64,000 nucleotides of DNA from an uncultured Ignavibacteriota bacterium (lineage in GTDB: Bacteria; Bacteroidota; Ignavibacteria; UBA10030; UBA8401), in assembly GCA_903861125.1 (NCBI GenBank), contig CAIOTF010000007.1:1-64000 (forward strand). Direction: 5' to 3'. This document shows positions 36,273 through 46,961 of the stretch, in pieces. Below the pieces are notes generated by a model. It saw only the letters and a program-made list of their open reading frames with translations, had not been told where the DNA came from and made no database searches. How positions within the stretch are numbered: position 1 is the first letter of the stretch; each line of letters begins with the position of its first letter. Position numbers and translations under genes: made by a program.

Positions 36273-39062
36273 ATGACCTTTTCGTTCAATAAAATTCAAC
36301 GCATGCGGACATTGTTTGTAATTTTGTCTGCCGTACTTTTTCTGCAGGTGGTGGTGACATTTTTTTCTTTCTTCAGCACTCCCACGGATGAAAATTGGTT
36401 CCGCAACGGACCAACGCCGTTTATGGCGGTTAAAAATTTTCCGGCGGAGCCGGTCCGAAAACAACCTGCAATCGGAGGGCATCCTCTTTCGGTGAAGACT
36501 TCTGTTGATTCTGTGTTGACGGGAGATTTATTATTGTCGATCAACAACGGCACCGTAAAGACTGTGAAGGATGTTTATGAAGCTATCGGCAGAAGTCCGC
36601 AGGATGAGATCCGTTTTGATATACTTCGTCCGTCGCTCAATTATATCATCACGTTCAAAGTAAAACGCAGTTCCATTCCTCCGGACTTCATCGCGCTGTT
36701 ACCCAATTATGCTTTTGTTACGGATGTCATTGCCGGAGGAGCGTCCGACCGCAGCGGAATGAAAGTGGGCGATCTGATCATGCGGATTAATGAACAGGAT
36801 TTTACGAATGCCAACGAAGCGGACAGGATTCTTCGTTTAGGACAGATCGGGAAGTCGCTGAAGTATGATATCCTCCGCAACAATCATTTCATGCAGCTGA
36901 ATATCGTTTTGGCAAAATTCGGTATTCCGGTAACGCTGTTGATTTTCACTCTTTGCGGAATCGTATGGATGCTTACCGGTACATTCATTCTTGTCTCTCG
37001 CCCGAATCTCAAGGCGGCGCGCCTGGTTGGTTCCGCATTGCTGCTCATCGGATTCTTTATTGCCACGCTTGTGATCCGCAGGGATTTTATTATGACCACC
37101 GAAGTGATCATCCGTCAGGTAATGATCGGTGCGGCATATATCTTAGGAACGGCATTCTTTTTCCATTCAATGCATTATTTCCCCATCGATCGCTCCGATC
37201 TTGCCGGACGTCCGTGGATCATTCGCGGATACTATATTTTTACAATTCTCTCAACCGTACTCTCCATCGTATTCAATTCGCCGCTTCCGGTTGCCATGGT
37301 AATGATCTATGGCCTGTTCGTGCTGATAAAATACCGGAAAAGCGTACCTCCCGAATATAAACGGTTCAGCACTATTATCCGGTGGACAGTCATTGTTGTG
37401 GGTGGATCGTCGATTCTCCTCATTTATCTGTTCAGAGATTCCTTTCAGACACTCGGCATCGGATTGCTTGGTATTGTTCTTACGTTAATCCCAATATCCT
37501 ATCTCTATACGATTGGGAGATATCGTTTGCTGGATATGAAGCTCCGCGTGCGGCGGAATACACAGTACAGTATTGCCACCATATTGTGGGGAGGATTGAT
37601 CTTCTACGGTCTGGTATGGACCTTCTTTCAGCTGCCGATGCTCGATCTGCCGAAAATGAACATCGTATTCACCGGCACCGCCATTGAAGTGAACGACGCT
37701 CCTGAACTTTCCTCTCAGCGCGGTACATCCGAACGTGTGTTGCTGATGGTGCTGGCGATCGTCCTGACGGTTGTTGTTATGCGCGTGCGGAAGTACGGCC
37801 AGCAGTTCATCGATAAGAAATATTTCCGACAGCAATACGATTACCGGCGTGCATCGTTCGAACTTGGTGAAATTTTAGCGACAACGCTGAATGCCGATGA
37901 TCTTGCACGGAAGCTTGTGAAGAAATTCAGCGAACTGATGAAACTGAAACGTGCGGGGGTGCTGTTCTTCCGGGATGAGCAGTGCTGCTCCTGTCTTTCC
38001 GTGCATGGATTTGACGGAACCGCCTGGGGCAGGTTCTGTATTGCACACGAACGCGAACTGATCGCCGGCATCAGGCAATTCCAGAATGAATTCCGTATCG
38101 ACTACCTGCCGGTTCCATTGAAGGATGAATTTAACCGCGAAGGTTTCCATTACGGCGTGCCGATCCGTTCAAAAGAAAAACTGATCGGTGTGCTCCTCAT
38201 CGGCGAGAAACAGTCCGAAACGACATTCCGGCAGGAAGACCTTGCGTTTCTCTCGTCTACCGCCAAACAAGCTTCGGCATCTATTGAAAATGCATTTCTT
38301 TACGAAGAACTCGCCGAGAAAGAACGGATGAAACACGAGCTGCAGATTGCACGCCGCATCCAGCTCGATTCACTTCCGCAGACGACACCGGAAGTTGACG
38401 GACTGGATATCTCCGGCACATCGATCCCGGCAATGGAGGTCGGCGGTGATTTCTTCGATTATCTTACGAACGGGAACGGCAAAATGACCATCGTCATCGG
38501 CGATGTGAGCGGCAAGGGGACCTCCGCGGCGCTGTATATGTCCAAAGTGCAAGGGATACTCCGTTCACTGCACGGGTTCGATCTTTCACCGAAAGATCTT
38601 TTCAACCGCGCAAATACATTACTCTGCAAAGATCTCGAGAAACGCTCCTTTGTGACCGTGCTGGGTGCCGAGTTCAATACGGAAAAAAAATCTGTCATCG
38701 TTTCGCGGGCCGGTCATCTGCCGCTGCTTCATTACGATGCCGCCGCAGGCACCGTACGGAAAGTGCTGCCGCGCGGACTGGGTTTGGGATTGAACGATGC
38801 TTCTGTGTTCACCTCAGAGATGGAAGAAAAAAAGCTTCACTATTCGAGCGGCGATATTTTTCTTTTTGCAACAGATGGTGTTACGGAAGCGCGTAATGCC
38901 GATGGGGATTACGGCGAAGAACGGCTGCTGCAGATTCTGAACGTTCATCACAAAGAATCTGCAAAAACAATTCAAACGATTCTGCTCGATGAACTATCTG
39001 TGTTTGCAGGACAGAACGATCAGCACGACGACCAGACGGTTGTTGTGGTGAAAGCAGCGTAA
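36273..39062 (+). CDS. PDZ-membrane-GAF-SpoIIE (PP2C) phosphatase
   Basis: A 929-residue protein. After a signal-anchor helix (~10 to 32) there are two PDZ-like domains (GDLLLSINNGTV near 85 and VITDVIAGGASDRSGMKVGD-like region near 145 to 205). About seven transmembrane helices follow (~210 to 445), one or two more near 500, then a GAF domain (~525 to 660). The C-terminal RsbU/SpoIIE phosphatase domain has MEVGGDFFDY, VIGDVSGKGTSAALYM, LFATDGVTEARN and DDQTVVVV. It should dephosphorylate Ser/Thr, as in partner-switching systems, but no anti-sigma or antagonist gene lies nearby. Confidence 0.85.
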   Translation: MTFSFNKIQRMRTLFVILSAVLFLQVVVTFFSFFSTPTDENWFRNGPTPFMAVKNFPAEPVRKQPAIGGHPLSVKTSVDSVLTGDLLLSINNGTVKTVKDVYEAIGRSPQDEIRFDILRPSLNYIITFKVKRSSIPPDFIALLPNYAFVTDVIAGGASDRSGMKVGDLIMRINEQDFTNANEADRILRLGQIGKSLKYDILRNNHFMQLNIVLAKFGIPVTLLIFTLCGIVWMLTGTFILVSRPNLKAARLVGSALLLIGFFIATLVIRRDFIMTTEVIIRQVMIGAAYILGTAFFFHSMHYFPIDRSDLAGRPWIIRGYYIFTILSTVLSIVFNSPLPVAMVMIYGLFVLIKYRKSVPPEYKRFSTIIRWTVIVVGGSSILLIYLFRDSFQTLGIGLLGIVLTLIPISYLYTIGRYRLLDMKLRVRRNTQYSIATILWGGLIFYGLVWTFFQLPMLDLPKMNIVFTGTAIEVNDAPELSSQRGTSERVLLMVLAIVLTVVVMRVRKYGQQFIDKKYFRQQYDYRRASFELGEILATTLNADDLARKLVKKFSELMKLKRAGVLFFRDEQCCSCLSVHGFDGTAWGRFCIAHERELIAGIRQFQNEFRIDYLPVPLKDEFNREGFHYGVPIRSKEKLIGVLLIGEKQSETTFRQEDLAFLSSTAKQASASIENAFLYEELAEKERMKHELQIARRIQLDSLPQTTPEVDGLDISGTSIPAMEVGGDFFDYLTNGNGKMTIVIGDVSGKGTSAALYMSKVQGILRSLHGFDLSPKDLFNRANTLLCKDLEKRSFVTVLGAEFNTEKKSVIVSRAGHLPLLHYDAAAGTVRKVLPRGLGLGLNDASVFTSEMEEKKLHYSSGDIFLFATDGVTEARNADGDYGEERLLQILNVHHKESAKTIQTILLDELSVFAGQNDQHDDQTVVVVKAA

Positions 39063-39268
39063 TCAGTCAGCGCTGTTTTTTGTGACTCGTATAAAAGCAT
39101 CACCCGGGAGATTGAGAGATTTCAGTTTTTAATTTATTGCTTCGCAATGAAAAATTATCCGCACGACATCGTACAGCCTGCATACATCGGCAACCCTTTG
39201 CCGGTTGTTGCAGACGAGACCCATTGTTATCATTATTCGCCTCACCATAAAATTCAGAGAACCAATGT

Positions 39269-40297
39269 ATGATACGGATACTCGCCGAAGCGCCGCACCG
39301 GATCTGTGATATCGGCGGATGGACCGATACGTGGTTTGCCGGTTCCGGCAGGGTGGTTAATATTGCCGTCAATCCTTCAGCGAAAATAGAAATTGCTGCT
39401 GTGGAGAGCAAACAGGAGACTATCACTTTCCATTCTGCAATTTCAAACAGTTCGTACACGCTAACACCCGACCGACTGGGAACCGGCGATCACCGATTGC
39501 TTGAAATGATCGTGAAGGAGATTGGCCGCCCGAAGGAACATTCGATTGAAATTTTTATCGATTCGGCGATCGCACCCGGCTCGGCCACCGGAACCTCGGC
39601 CGCGATCAGCGTTGCGTTGATCGGAGGGATGGCCCGCCTACAGCATCTTCATCTCGACCGGCAGGAAATATCCGCGCTTGCACACACCATCGAAACGGAA
39701 AGACTCCACCTTCAGTCGGGCGTGCAGGACCAGTACGCTTCCTGTTTCGGCTCGGTAAGTTCTCTTACCATCGATCCATATCCGAAAGTCACACGAACAG
39801 AAATACCTCTTTCTCCGCTTGTGCTGACCAATGTACAGCGTCGGCTTTTGCTTCTTTCTTTTGGCCGTGCACACAGCTCGTCTGAGATACATACCGAAGT
39901 GATCAGAAGAATGGAGGGGAAAGGTCCGCAAGCCGAGGAATTAGCGGGACTCCGCCGTGCTGCCGAACATGCATTCGTATCGCTGTCAAAGGGAGATATA
40001 AATTCTTTCGGTGATGCGATGATAGAAAATACGATGTGGCAGAAGCAGCTGCATTCGTCGCTTATTTCGCCGGAAGCAGAAGAGGTGATACGAGTATCGA
40101 AACGTTTTCAATGCGCAGGGTACAAGGTGAATGGGGCGGGAGGGAACGGAGGTTCAATGACCCTTCTTTGTCCGGAGGATGATGAAAAGAAAAATGCGCT
40201 GGTGTCGGCAATTCTTTCGATAGACCGGCGTTTCTCTTTTATACCCATTACGATCAATACATCAGGGCTTACGGTATCTTCCACTGTTCTACAATAG
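39269..40297 (+). CDS. GHMP-family sugar kinase (heptose/fucose kinase-like)
   Basis: A 342-residue GHMP kinase. The N-terminal substrate loop RILAEAPHRICDIGGWTDT and the ATP loop APGSATGTSAAISVALIGG are typical, and the third motif near the C-terminus reads VNGAGGNGGSMTLL. The length and first motif fit the D-glycero-D-manno-heptose 7-phosphate kinase/L-fucokinase branch better than galactokinase. It would phosphorylate a sugar for envelope polysaccharide or salvage. No other sugar genes are adjacent. Confidence 0.85.
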   Translation: MIRILAEAPHRICDIGGWTDTWFAGSGRVVNIAVNPSAKIEIAAVESKQETITFHSAISNSSYTLTPDRLGTGDHRLLEMIVKEIGRPKEHSIEIFIDSAIAPGSATGTSAAISVALIGGMARLQHLHLDRQEISALAHTIETERLHLQSGVQDQYASCFGSVSSLTIDPYPKVTRTEIPLSPLVLTNVQRRLLLLSFGRAHSSSEIHTEVIRRMEGKGPQAEELAGLRRAAEHAFVSLSKGDINSFGDAMIENTMWQKQLHSSLISPEAEEVIRVSKRFQCAGYKVNGAGGNGGSMTLLCPEDDEKKNALVSAILSIDRRFSFIPITINTSGLTVSSTVLQ

Positions 40298-40549
40298 GCT
40301 TACGATTCACAAAAATATTGATTCTGGTGATACATTTTGCACAATTTTTTTGAAATTTCGTTTATAGGAAGCTAAAAAACGGAGGAATCCGGTATGTGGA
40401 AGAGTTCTGAAAACAGAAGATGAACAAAGCTGTCTATTGTATGTTTCTGTTAAACATACGATATTCAATTAATAAACAGGCAACCGATTTTATTTTTGAG
40501 TTATCCAAAGAAGTTTCAATATCCGGAAAATTATTGTAAGAGAGGAACT

Positions 40550-40924
40550 ATGGCGAAAATAATGGTCGTTGATGATGATGATGTCGTTCGATATTCGGTT
40601 TGCACCGCATTGCAATTGAACGGTCATGAAACAATAGAAGCGGATAATGGCGTAACAGCACTCGAGATGATCAAATCTCACTTTCCTAAACTAATCATCA
40701 GTGATGTTGAGATGGCGAATATGAATGGCTTTATGCTTCGCGAGTTCCTGCAGCAGGATCAATTAACGGCCCGGATACCCATGATCATCATGTCCGGTGT
40801 GGCGTACAACGCCGGCGCCTGGGAATCGGATCAGATGCTTGAGTATCTCACCAAGCCATTTACCATGGAACAGTTGATGGAACTTGTGAACAAAAAACTT
40901 GGTATACCAAAGAAGAACGAATAA
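40550..40924 (+). CDS. REC-only response regulator
   Basis: A 124-residue receiver (MAKIMVVDDDDVVRYSVCTA). Phosphoacceptor Asp is in LIISDVEMANM and the conserved Lys in YLTKPFTMEQL. The start at 40550 has GAGAGGA upstream; an open frame continues 18 codons further upstream but lacks homology. No output domain. It precedes the MASE1 hybrid kinase by about 450 bp, so pairing is not certain. Confidence 0.9.
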   Translation: MAKIMVVDDDDVVRYSVCTALQLNGHETIEADNGVTALEMIKSHFPKLIISDVEMANMNGFMLREFLQQDQLTARIPMIIMSGVAYNAGAWESDQMLEYLTKPFTMEQLMELVNKKLGIPKKNE

Positions 40925-41371
40925 AATCAGCATTTTTAAAAATGTACTCCTTCGCGCAACGGCAGAAGAGCTGAAGCACGCAACAAAAAACACACACAGA
41001 TGCCGGACATATTCAATGTTCCCCCCTTAGCGGCTTACACTGCGGCGGACATGCCCGCTTTCCGGTCCGCAGACAAAAAAAATAGTGTTGAATTCAGAGC
41101 TACAAAGAAACATTTGGTAGTGTTTGGTAATTGTTCTTTAGAGCAACTCTAAACATTCAAGTGAGTTGTCAACGCGAGTTCCGATGATTGTTACCGGAAC
41201 GAATTGATCTGTGCAAAGAGTTCGTAAGCATTAGTATTCTCCTGTCCACACAGTGTCCTTTATTTCCTGTAAAATGGCATTCCAAAAAACAGTACGAAGT
41301 GTGTTACCTTTTCTGTCTCGAAGAAACTCCTTCGGAGCAATGGCAGAGGTAAATATTCATTGGAGAAATCA
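40925..41371. other. Intergenic region before the MASE1 kinase
   Basis: About 447 bp with no convincing ORF. An inverted repeat GCGGAC/GTCCGC lies near 41043-41074. Promoter elements for the kinase presumably lie here but are not assignable by eye. Confidence 0.4.
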
Positions 41372-44200
41372 ATGACGGCATTTATCAACAGATATTTGTT
41401 CAGTGCAAACGCGAAACTCTCAGCGCAGTGTACGGCTATGATCGTTGTTGGTGCCGCATACTGGCTGCTGCTGCAGTTTGGTCTTTTGCTTGTCATTCGT
41501 CCCGAAGGTGTTGCATCCATCTGGCCGGCCAGCGGATTTACCCTGGCAATATTATTGCTCAGTCCGAAACAGATGCGGGTAAAATATTTAGCTCTTTTCT
41601 TTATCACAATTACTGCCGGAAATTTGTACGGAGGCAATTCTTTTCAGGCAAGTCTTGGGTTTGCATTGGCAAATGTATCTGAATCGATCGTTGGCGCGGC
41701 AATTATCCTTTTTATCAGTAAATCGAAAATTACATTTGAACGCACCATCGAGATATTTGCCTTGTTTGTCGCGGCAGTTGCCGGTAACGCAATAACGGCG
41801 CTTCTCGGTGCGTTGGTTTCTTATTTGGCAACCGGTGCTCCATTTTTGAACACATGGAAATTATGGTGGGCAGCGGATGGACTTGGAATTATTGTCGTGA
41901 CAACATTAATCGTTGTCTGGACGGCGGAAAAGAATAAGTCCTTTTCTGTCCCGCGGAGCCGTCTGTATGAATCGATCTTTATTGTTTTTGCGCTCATGAT
42001 TTTTTCATGGCTTTTGTTCGGACCTTTTACGGTTGCCGAAAAGCCTTTTATTCGCACCTTTATGCTTTTCCCGATTCTTATCTGGTCTGCATTCAGGTTT
42101 AGTATGCGGAGCATGGCAGGCGCATTGTTCCTGATTGCAATCATTGCTGTCTGGAACACAGTTCTTGGCTACGGAACATTTGCATTCAAACACCAAACCG
42201 TAAGTGAGAATCTTGTGTCGGTTCAGCTATTCCTTACGGTAGCGGTATTTTCCGGTTTATTCCTCACCACAATGATCCTTGATCGCAAGCAGGCGGAGAA
42301 AGCGTTGCGGGAGAGCGAAAAAAAGCTGATTGAAGCCAATAAAATTGCCGAACTGGGTAATTGGGAATTGAATCTTCTCACATCCCGTCTTACGTGGTCT
42401 GAAGGAATTTATGAGATATTTGAAATCAACAAAAATACATTTGAAGCAACATACAAAGCATTCCTTCACTCAATTCACCCCGATGTCCGGGAACGTGTTG
42501 ATGCGGCATACACGGAATCGCTGCGCAATAAAAGTCCATACGAAATATCCCACCGGTTACTGATGCCGGATGGCCGGATTAAATGGGTGAACGAACGATG
42601 CCGTACCGACTACGATCTGCAAGGGAAAGCAATTCGTTCATTTGGCATTCTTCAGGATATTACCGAACGTAAACGGACGGATGATGCTCTTACCGCAAGC
42701 GAACTGAAATACCGTAATCTGGTCGAAAATTCTGCCATCGGAGTATTTCAATCGAAGGTCAACGGCGAAATTATATATGTGAACCGTGCCGTTACCTCAA
42801 TTCTTGAATTTGAACAGAGCGAAGAGTTAAAGATGCTTGGTTCATTGGTCCGGTATAAATATCCTGAACAGCGTGATGAGATAATACGGCTTCTTAAAGC
42901 GAACGGCCGGATAGAAAATTATGAATCGGAACTTCTAACAAAAGACGGGAATATAAGGATCGTATTGTTCAACATTGTGATCACCGGCGACGTAATGGAT
43001 GGTACACTGATAGATATTACCGAAAGAAAAAACGCCGAACAGGCACTCCGCAACGCGCAAAAATTGGAAAGTATCGGAACTCTTGCGGGCGGCATTGCCC
43101 ACGACTTCAATAATCTCATGAACGCCGATCTGGGTCAGTCTGCATTGGCGCTGAATAAACTTCCCAAAGAAAGTGCGGCCGCAGACCACATTGCAAAAGC
43201 CATAAAAGCCTCGGAGCGCGTTGCTGACCTTACAAAACAGCTTCTCGCGTATTCCGGAAGAGGAAAGTTTTTTATTAACGAGATCGATCTCAATAAGCTC
43301 GTCACAGAAAATGTTCAAATACTCGAAGTGTCGATACCAAAAACCACCAAAGTGCGGTACGATCTTGGTTCACCATCACCTCATTTCAAAGGTGATATCA
43401 GTCAGATACAACAGGTGATCATGAATCTTATCATCAACGCCGGCGAAGCAATGGATCCGAATCCGGGCACCATCATACTGCGTACAAACCGGATTGAAAT
43501 CAATTCGGAGATCAATGAGTACTCCAAGTATACCGCTTCTCCGCTTGCGGCAGGAAGTTATGCATTGCTGCAGGTACGTGATACCGGCAGCGGAATCAGT
43601 CAGCAAACCCTTACCCGTATTTTCGATCCGTTTTTTACCACCAAATTTACGGGGCGCGGACTCGGACTTGCAGCCGTACTGGGTATTATCAAAGGTCATA
43701 AAGGAGGGCTTCGTATCGAGAGTGAAGAAGGGAAAGGAACACTCTTCGAAGTCATTTTCCCGTTGGTCACTTCTTCAACGACCGCCGATGTTCCGGAGAA
43801 GGATAAAACATCGCTTGTGAAGGGAGAGGGGAAATCCATCTTGGTGATCGATGATGAGGCTTCGGTGATCGAATTGCTCGCGGATGTTTTCACCGAAAAC
43901 AACTTTATGGTGATGAGTGCATTAGATCCGGTTAAAGGGATCGAGATCTACCGGCAGTATCATGGCAAAATATCGATGATTGTTCTGGATTATTCTATGC
44001 CGGTGATGGATGGCAAAGCGGCATTTGATGAACTACTGAAGATCAATAACGATGTGAAGGTTCTTCTCTGTTCCGGATATTCCGAAGAAGAAACATTATC
44101 GGCATTCGGAATAGACCGGCCGATGGGATTTTTACAAAAGCCCTACAAACCCGATGTACTTGTGCAGCAGGTATCAAAGATTCTTTCTATAGATGTTTAG
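41372..44200 (+). CDS. MASE1-PAS-PAS hybrid sensor histidine kinase
   Basis: About 942 residues. The N-terminal ~300 residues are a MASE1 membrane sensor (VRPEGVASIWPASGFTLAIL, FFITITAGNLYGG). Two PAS domains follow (~330 to 455 and 460 to 565). The HisKA box is ESIGTLAGGIAHDFNNLMN near 575, the HATPase has DTGSGIS and GRGLGLAAVLGII, and a C-terminal REC (~825 to 940) has VIDDEAS, Asp in IVLDYSMPVMDG and Lys in LQKPY. The start at 41372 follows TGGAG. The signal is unknown. Confidence 0.9.
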   Translation: MTAFINRYLFSANAKLSAQCTAMIVVGAAYWLLLQFGLLLVIRPEGVASIWPASGFTLAILLLSPKQMRVKYLALFFITITAGNLYGGNSFQASLGFALANVSESIVGAAIILFISKSKITFERTIEIFALFVAAVAGNAITALLGALVSYLATGAPFLNTWKLWWAADGLGIIVVTTLIVVWTAEKNKSFSVPRSRLYESIFIVFALMIFSWLLFGPFTVAEKPFIRTFMLFPILIWSAFRFSMRSMAGALFLIAIIAVWNTVLGYGTFAFKHQTVSENLVSVQLFLTVAVFSGLFLTTMILDRKQAEKALRESEKKLIEANKIAELGNWELNLLTSRLTWSEGIYEIFEINKNTFEATYKAFLHSIHPDVRERVDAAYTESLRNKSPYEISHRLLMPDGRIKWVNERCRTDYDLQGKAIRSFGILQDITERKRTDDALTASELKYRNLVENSAIGVFQSKVNGEIIYVNRAVTSILEFEQSEELKMLGSLVRYKYPEQRDEIIRLLKANGRIENYESELLTKDGNIRIVLFNIVITGDVMDGTLIDITERKNAEQALRNAQKLESIGTLAGGIAHDFNNLMNADLGQSALALNKLPKESAAADHIAKAIKASERVADLTKQLLAYSGRGKFFINEIDLNKLVTENVQILEVSIPKTTKVRYDLGSPSPHFKGDISQIQQVIMNLIINAGEAMDPNPGTIILRTNRIEINSEINEYSKYTASPLAAGSYALLQVRDTGSGISQQTLTRIFDPFFTTKFTGRGLGLAAVLGIIKGHKGGLRIESEEGKGTLFEVIFPLVTSSTTADVPEKDKTSLVKGEGKSILVIDDEASVIELLADVFTENNFMVMSALDPVKGIEIYRQYHGKISMIVLDYSMPVMDGKAAFDELLKINNDVKVLLCSGYSEEETLSAFGIDRPMGFLQKPYKPDVLVQQVSKILSIDV

Positions 44201-44507
44201 CAAAAATACTCATACGCAACAAGTCTGCCGGCATCAACTCTTCCAATGTTGCACAGATAACGTGTGAGGGCCGTTCTTCTTTTGCCGCAACAGAAAACAC
44301 CAACACGAGGGTATTTCATCTGTATGAAAAAAACGTTTTAAACAGCCCCTCTTAATTGCATTGCAATTACTGCAATGAAATCATATCTTTTTCAGAGAGC
44401 AAATTCATCACCGCAACATGGTGATGAATGATTATTGTACATTCTTGATTGCGAACGCATGATGGGACGTACAGGTTTTTCTTCCAATGTATTTTAGAAA
44501 GCGTCTC
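44201..44507. other. Intergenic region with two strong inverted repeats
   Basis: No gene seen. AATTGCATTGCAATT (44354-44368) is a perfect odd palindrome. ATTCATCACC and GGTGATGAAT (44403-44429) form a perfect 10-bp stem with a 7-base loop. Both lie between the hybrid kinase and the PhnD-like sensor and may be a terminator and an operator, in either order. Confidence 0.5.
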
Positions 44508-45461
44508 ATGAGGAATATGATTCAAGAAAAACAGCTTTTCGGCGTGATGGCAATGTGCTTGTATCTGATGAGCACAATGATATTTTCTTTCTCCTCGTAT
44601 GGCGCAGAACCGGTGAGAATCGGCGTACTTGCATTCCGGCCCAAACCGCAAACCATAGCGCAATGGCAGTCTCTTGCAGTTGCATTAAAACAAGCAATGC
44701 CCGAACGGGATTTTGTGGTGGAAGCACTTACGTATTCCGAATTGGAAGAGTCTGTTGCAAAACGCTCGGTCGATTTTGTTCTAACGAATCCCGGCCATTA
44801 TGTGCTTTTGGCAAAACGTTATGGTTTGTCTTCACCGCTTGCCACATTAATTGCATTTGATAATGGTAAACCAACAAAAGAATTTGGCGGTGTTATTTTT
44901 TGCCGTGCCGATCAACCGGCGATCAACACACTGAAAGACATTAAAGGTAAAACCATAGCGCTTGTGAATACCGAATCGTTGGGTGGATATCAGATGCAGG
45001 CTTACGAACTTACTCAAGTTGGAATTCTATTACCGCAGGATGCCAAATTGATTATAACCGAAATGCCCCATGATAATGTTATTGAATCAGTGCTGACCGG
45101 CCGGGCCGATGTTGGTTTTGTCCGCAGCGGCGTACTGGAAGGTATGTTTGCCGAAGGGAAAGTAAATCCGAAACAAATCAAGATTATTAACCTTCAGAAT
45201 TTGCCGAATTTTTCGGCAAAAGTTTCTACCCGTCTGTATCCCGAATGGCCGTTTGTCGCCATGCCGCATGTGGATGAAAACATCGCCCGTCACGTAGCCG
45301 TAGCATTGTTTAAGCTGGAAGAAAATACCGTTGCCATGCGTGCAATAGGCGTGCACGGTTTTGCCATTCCGGCCGACTATACACCGGTAAGCAGTATTCT
45401 TAGAGAATTACGTTTGCCCCCTTTTGAGGCGGCTCCCGCCTTTACATTGCACGACGTGTAG
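44508..45461 (+). CDS. PhnD-like substrate-binding sensor part, cut by TAG
   Basis: A periplasmic binding domain of the phosphonate/phosphate PhnD type, about 317 residues, with a signal sequence (MAMCLYLMSTMIFSFSSYGA). Typical features are RIGVLAFRPKPQTIAQW, DFVLTNPGHYVLL and VGFVRSGVLEGM. There is no transporter nearby. The frame ends at TAG (45459-45461), yet the same frame continues without interruption as a membrane helix and PAS domain, so this is the sensor half of a larger protein. An upstream ATG at 44487 is an alternative start. Confidence 0.75.
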   Translation: MRNMIQEKQLFGVMAMCLYLMSTMIFSFSSYGAEPVRIGVLAFRPKPQTIAQWQSLAVALKQAMPERDFVVEALTYSELEESVAKRSVDFVLTNPGHYVLLAKRYGLSSPLATLIAFDNGKPTKEFGGVIFCRADQPAINTLKDIKGKTIALVNTESLGGYQMQAYELTQVGILLPQDAKLIITEMPHDNVIESVLTGRADVGFVRSGVLEGMFAEGKVNPKQIKIINLQNLPNFSAKVSTRLYPEWPFVAMPHVDENIARHVAVALFKLEENTVAMRAIGVHGFAIPADYTPVSSILRELRLPPFEAAPAFTLHDV

Positions 45462-46583
45462 GAGCAGTATCGATGGGAGACGATTGAAATTTTATTAATT
45501 ATTGGATCGGTGTTGTTGCTTAGTTTTCGATTGTCTGTGTTGAACCGAAAACTTGAGAACGAAAAGCGTATCGTACAAATACAGCAGCAAAAATTGCAAG
45601 AGAGCGAAAATCGCTTCCGAACAATGGCGGATACTGCTCCTGTGCTGATTTGGATTTCCGGGGCGGACAAACAATTTACCTATTTTAACAAAAGCTGGCT
45701 TGAATTTACCGGCCGCACAGTTGACCAGGAAGCGGGGAACGGTTGGATGGCCGGTGTTCATCCGGATGATATGCAGCGGTGTGTTGAAACATACGCGAAT
45801 AATCATGAAGCCCGCAAAATATTTTCTATGGAATACCGTCTTCGCCGCTTTGATGGCGAATACCGCTGGCTGATTGACAATGGCGTACCGCGGTTTGACA
45901 CTCAGGGAATATTTCAAGGATATATTGGCAGCTGCGTTGATATTACCGAACGCAAGCAAGCGGAGAAAGCGCTGCAACAATCACACGAAAGTCTGCACCA
46001 GATTCTTGACAGCATGAATGGATTAGTATATGTAGTGGATATGAAGTCGTACGAGACCCTATATATCAATAAATATGGAAAAGAAATCTGGGGTGATTTT
46101 ACGGGGAAAGTTTGTTGGCAAAATCTTCAATTCTGCCAAAACGGACCATGTAGTTTTTGCACGACGAATAATCTTCTTAAACAAGACGCATCTTCTGCAA
46201 GAGTCCATGTATGGGAATTCCAAAACTCCGCGACAGGTCAGTGGTATGAAGGCAGAGATTCGGCAATCGTATGGCCCGACGGCAGATTGGTAAAAATGGA
46301 AATGGCAACCGATATTACCGGGCGCAAATTGCTGCAATTAGAACGTGAGCGTATGATCACGGAACTGCAAAGTGCGATTGCCGAAGTGAAAACATTGTCC
46401 GGCATTATCCCGATCTGTGCCAACTGTAAAAAGGTGAGGGATGATAAAGGGTATTGGGAACAAGTGGAGTCCTACGTTACTCACCATACGAGCGCACAGT
46501 TTTCCCATGCTATTTGTCCTGATTGTGTTGATGTACTCTATCCCAAACAAGCCGAAAGAATACGGAATAAAGCAAAAGAATAA
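45462..46583 (+). pseudogene. Transmembrane-PAS-PAS part of the TAG-interrupted sensor, with C-terminal four-Cys module
   Basis: In the same frame as the PhnD-like part and directly after its TAG. It encodes EQYRWETIEILLIIGSVLLL (linker and transmembrane helix), a coiled coil (NRKLENEKR), a PAS/PAC domain (~ISGADKQFTYFNKSWLEFTG), a second PAS-like domain containing CSFC, and a terminal module with ICANCKKVRDDKGYWEQ and FSHAICPDC. No HATPase is present. Translation could restart at GTG 45510, which would give a 357-residue cytoplasmic/membrane protein without its sensor. A Trp codon (TGG) changed to TAG is the simplest history. Confidence 0.7.
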
Positions 46584-46961
46584 CGTTTTCGGCAGCAGTC
46601 CGTCTCACGATGGGACATAAAGAAAGATTCGGACGATACCGCTGACTGACTTCTTACGGTACAGATGCGCTATTGATAAATCTCGAATGCCATTGGCGGC
46701 GGGATTCGGCTTGATATTACTGTGCACTACCACGCTGGAACAACAATACAATGTTTGTCTATGAACGTTCGCAAGATTGGCCGGCGAATGAATATCCGTC
46801 CGCGTTATCTAATTTCGATTCGTTGGAGAATTGTTTACTTTTGCTTAAATTAATGCAGAAATAGATACCGCAACTCAATGGGGAAATGACGGTTCGGTAC
46901 ATCATTAACCTCTTGTCCGCAAATGCGAAGAAGAGGCTTTTTATTTTTAGGGGAAATAAAC
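46584..46961. other. Intergenic region
   Basis: About 378 bp between two PAS genes. No conserved ORF, RNA gene or strong repeat is recognised. A GGGG ribosome binding site for the next gene lies at its end. Confidence 0.4.
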
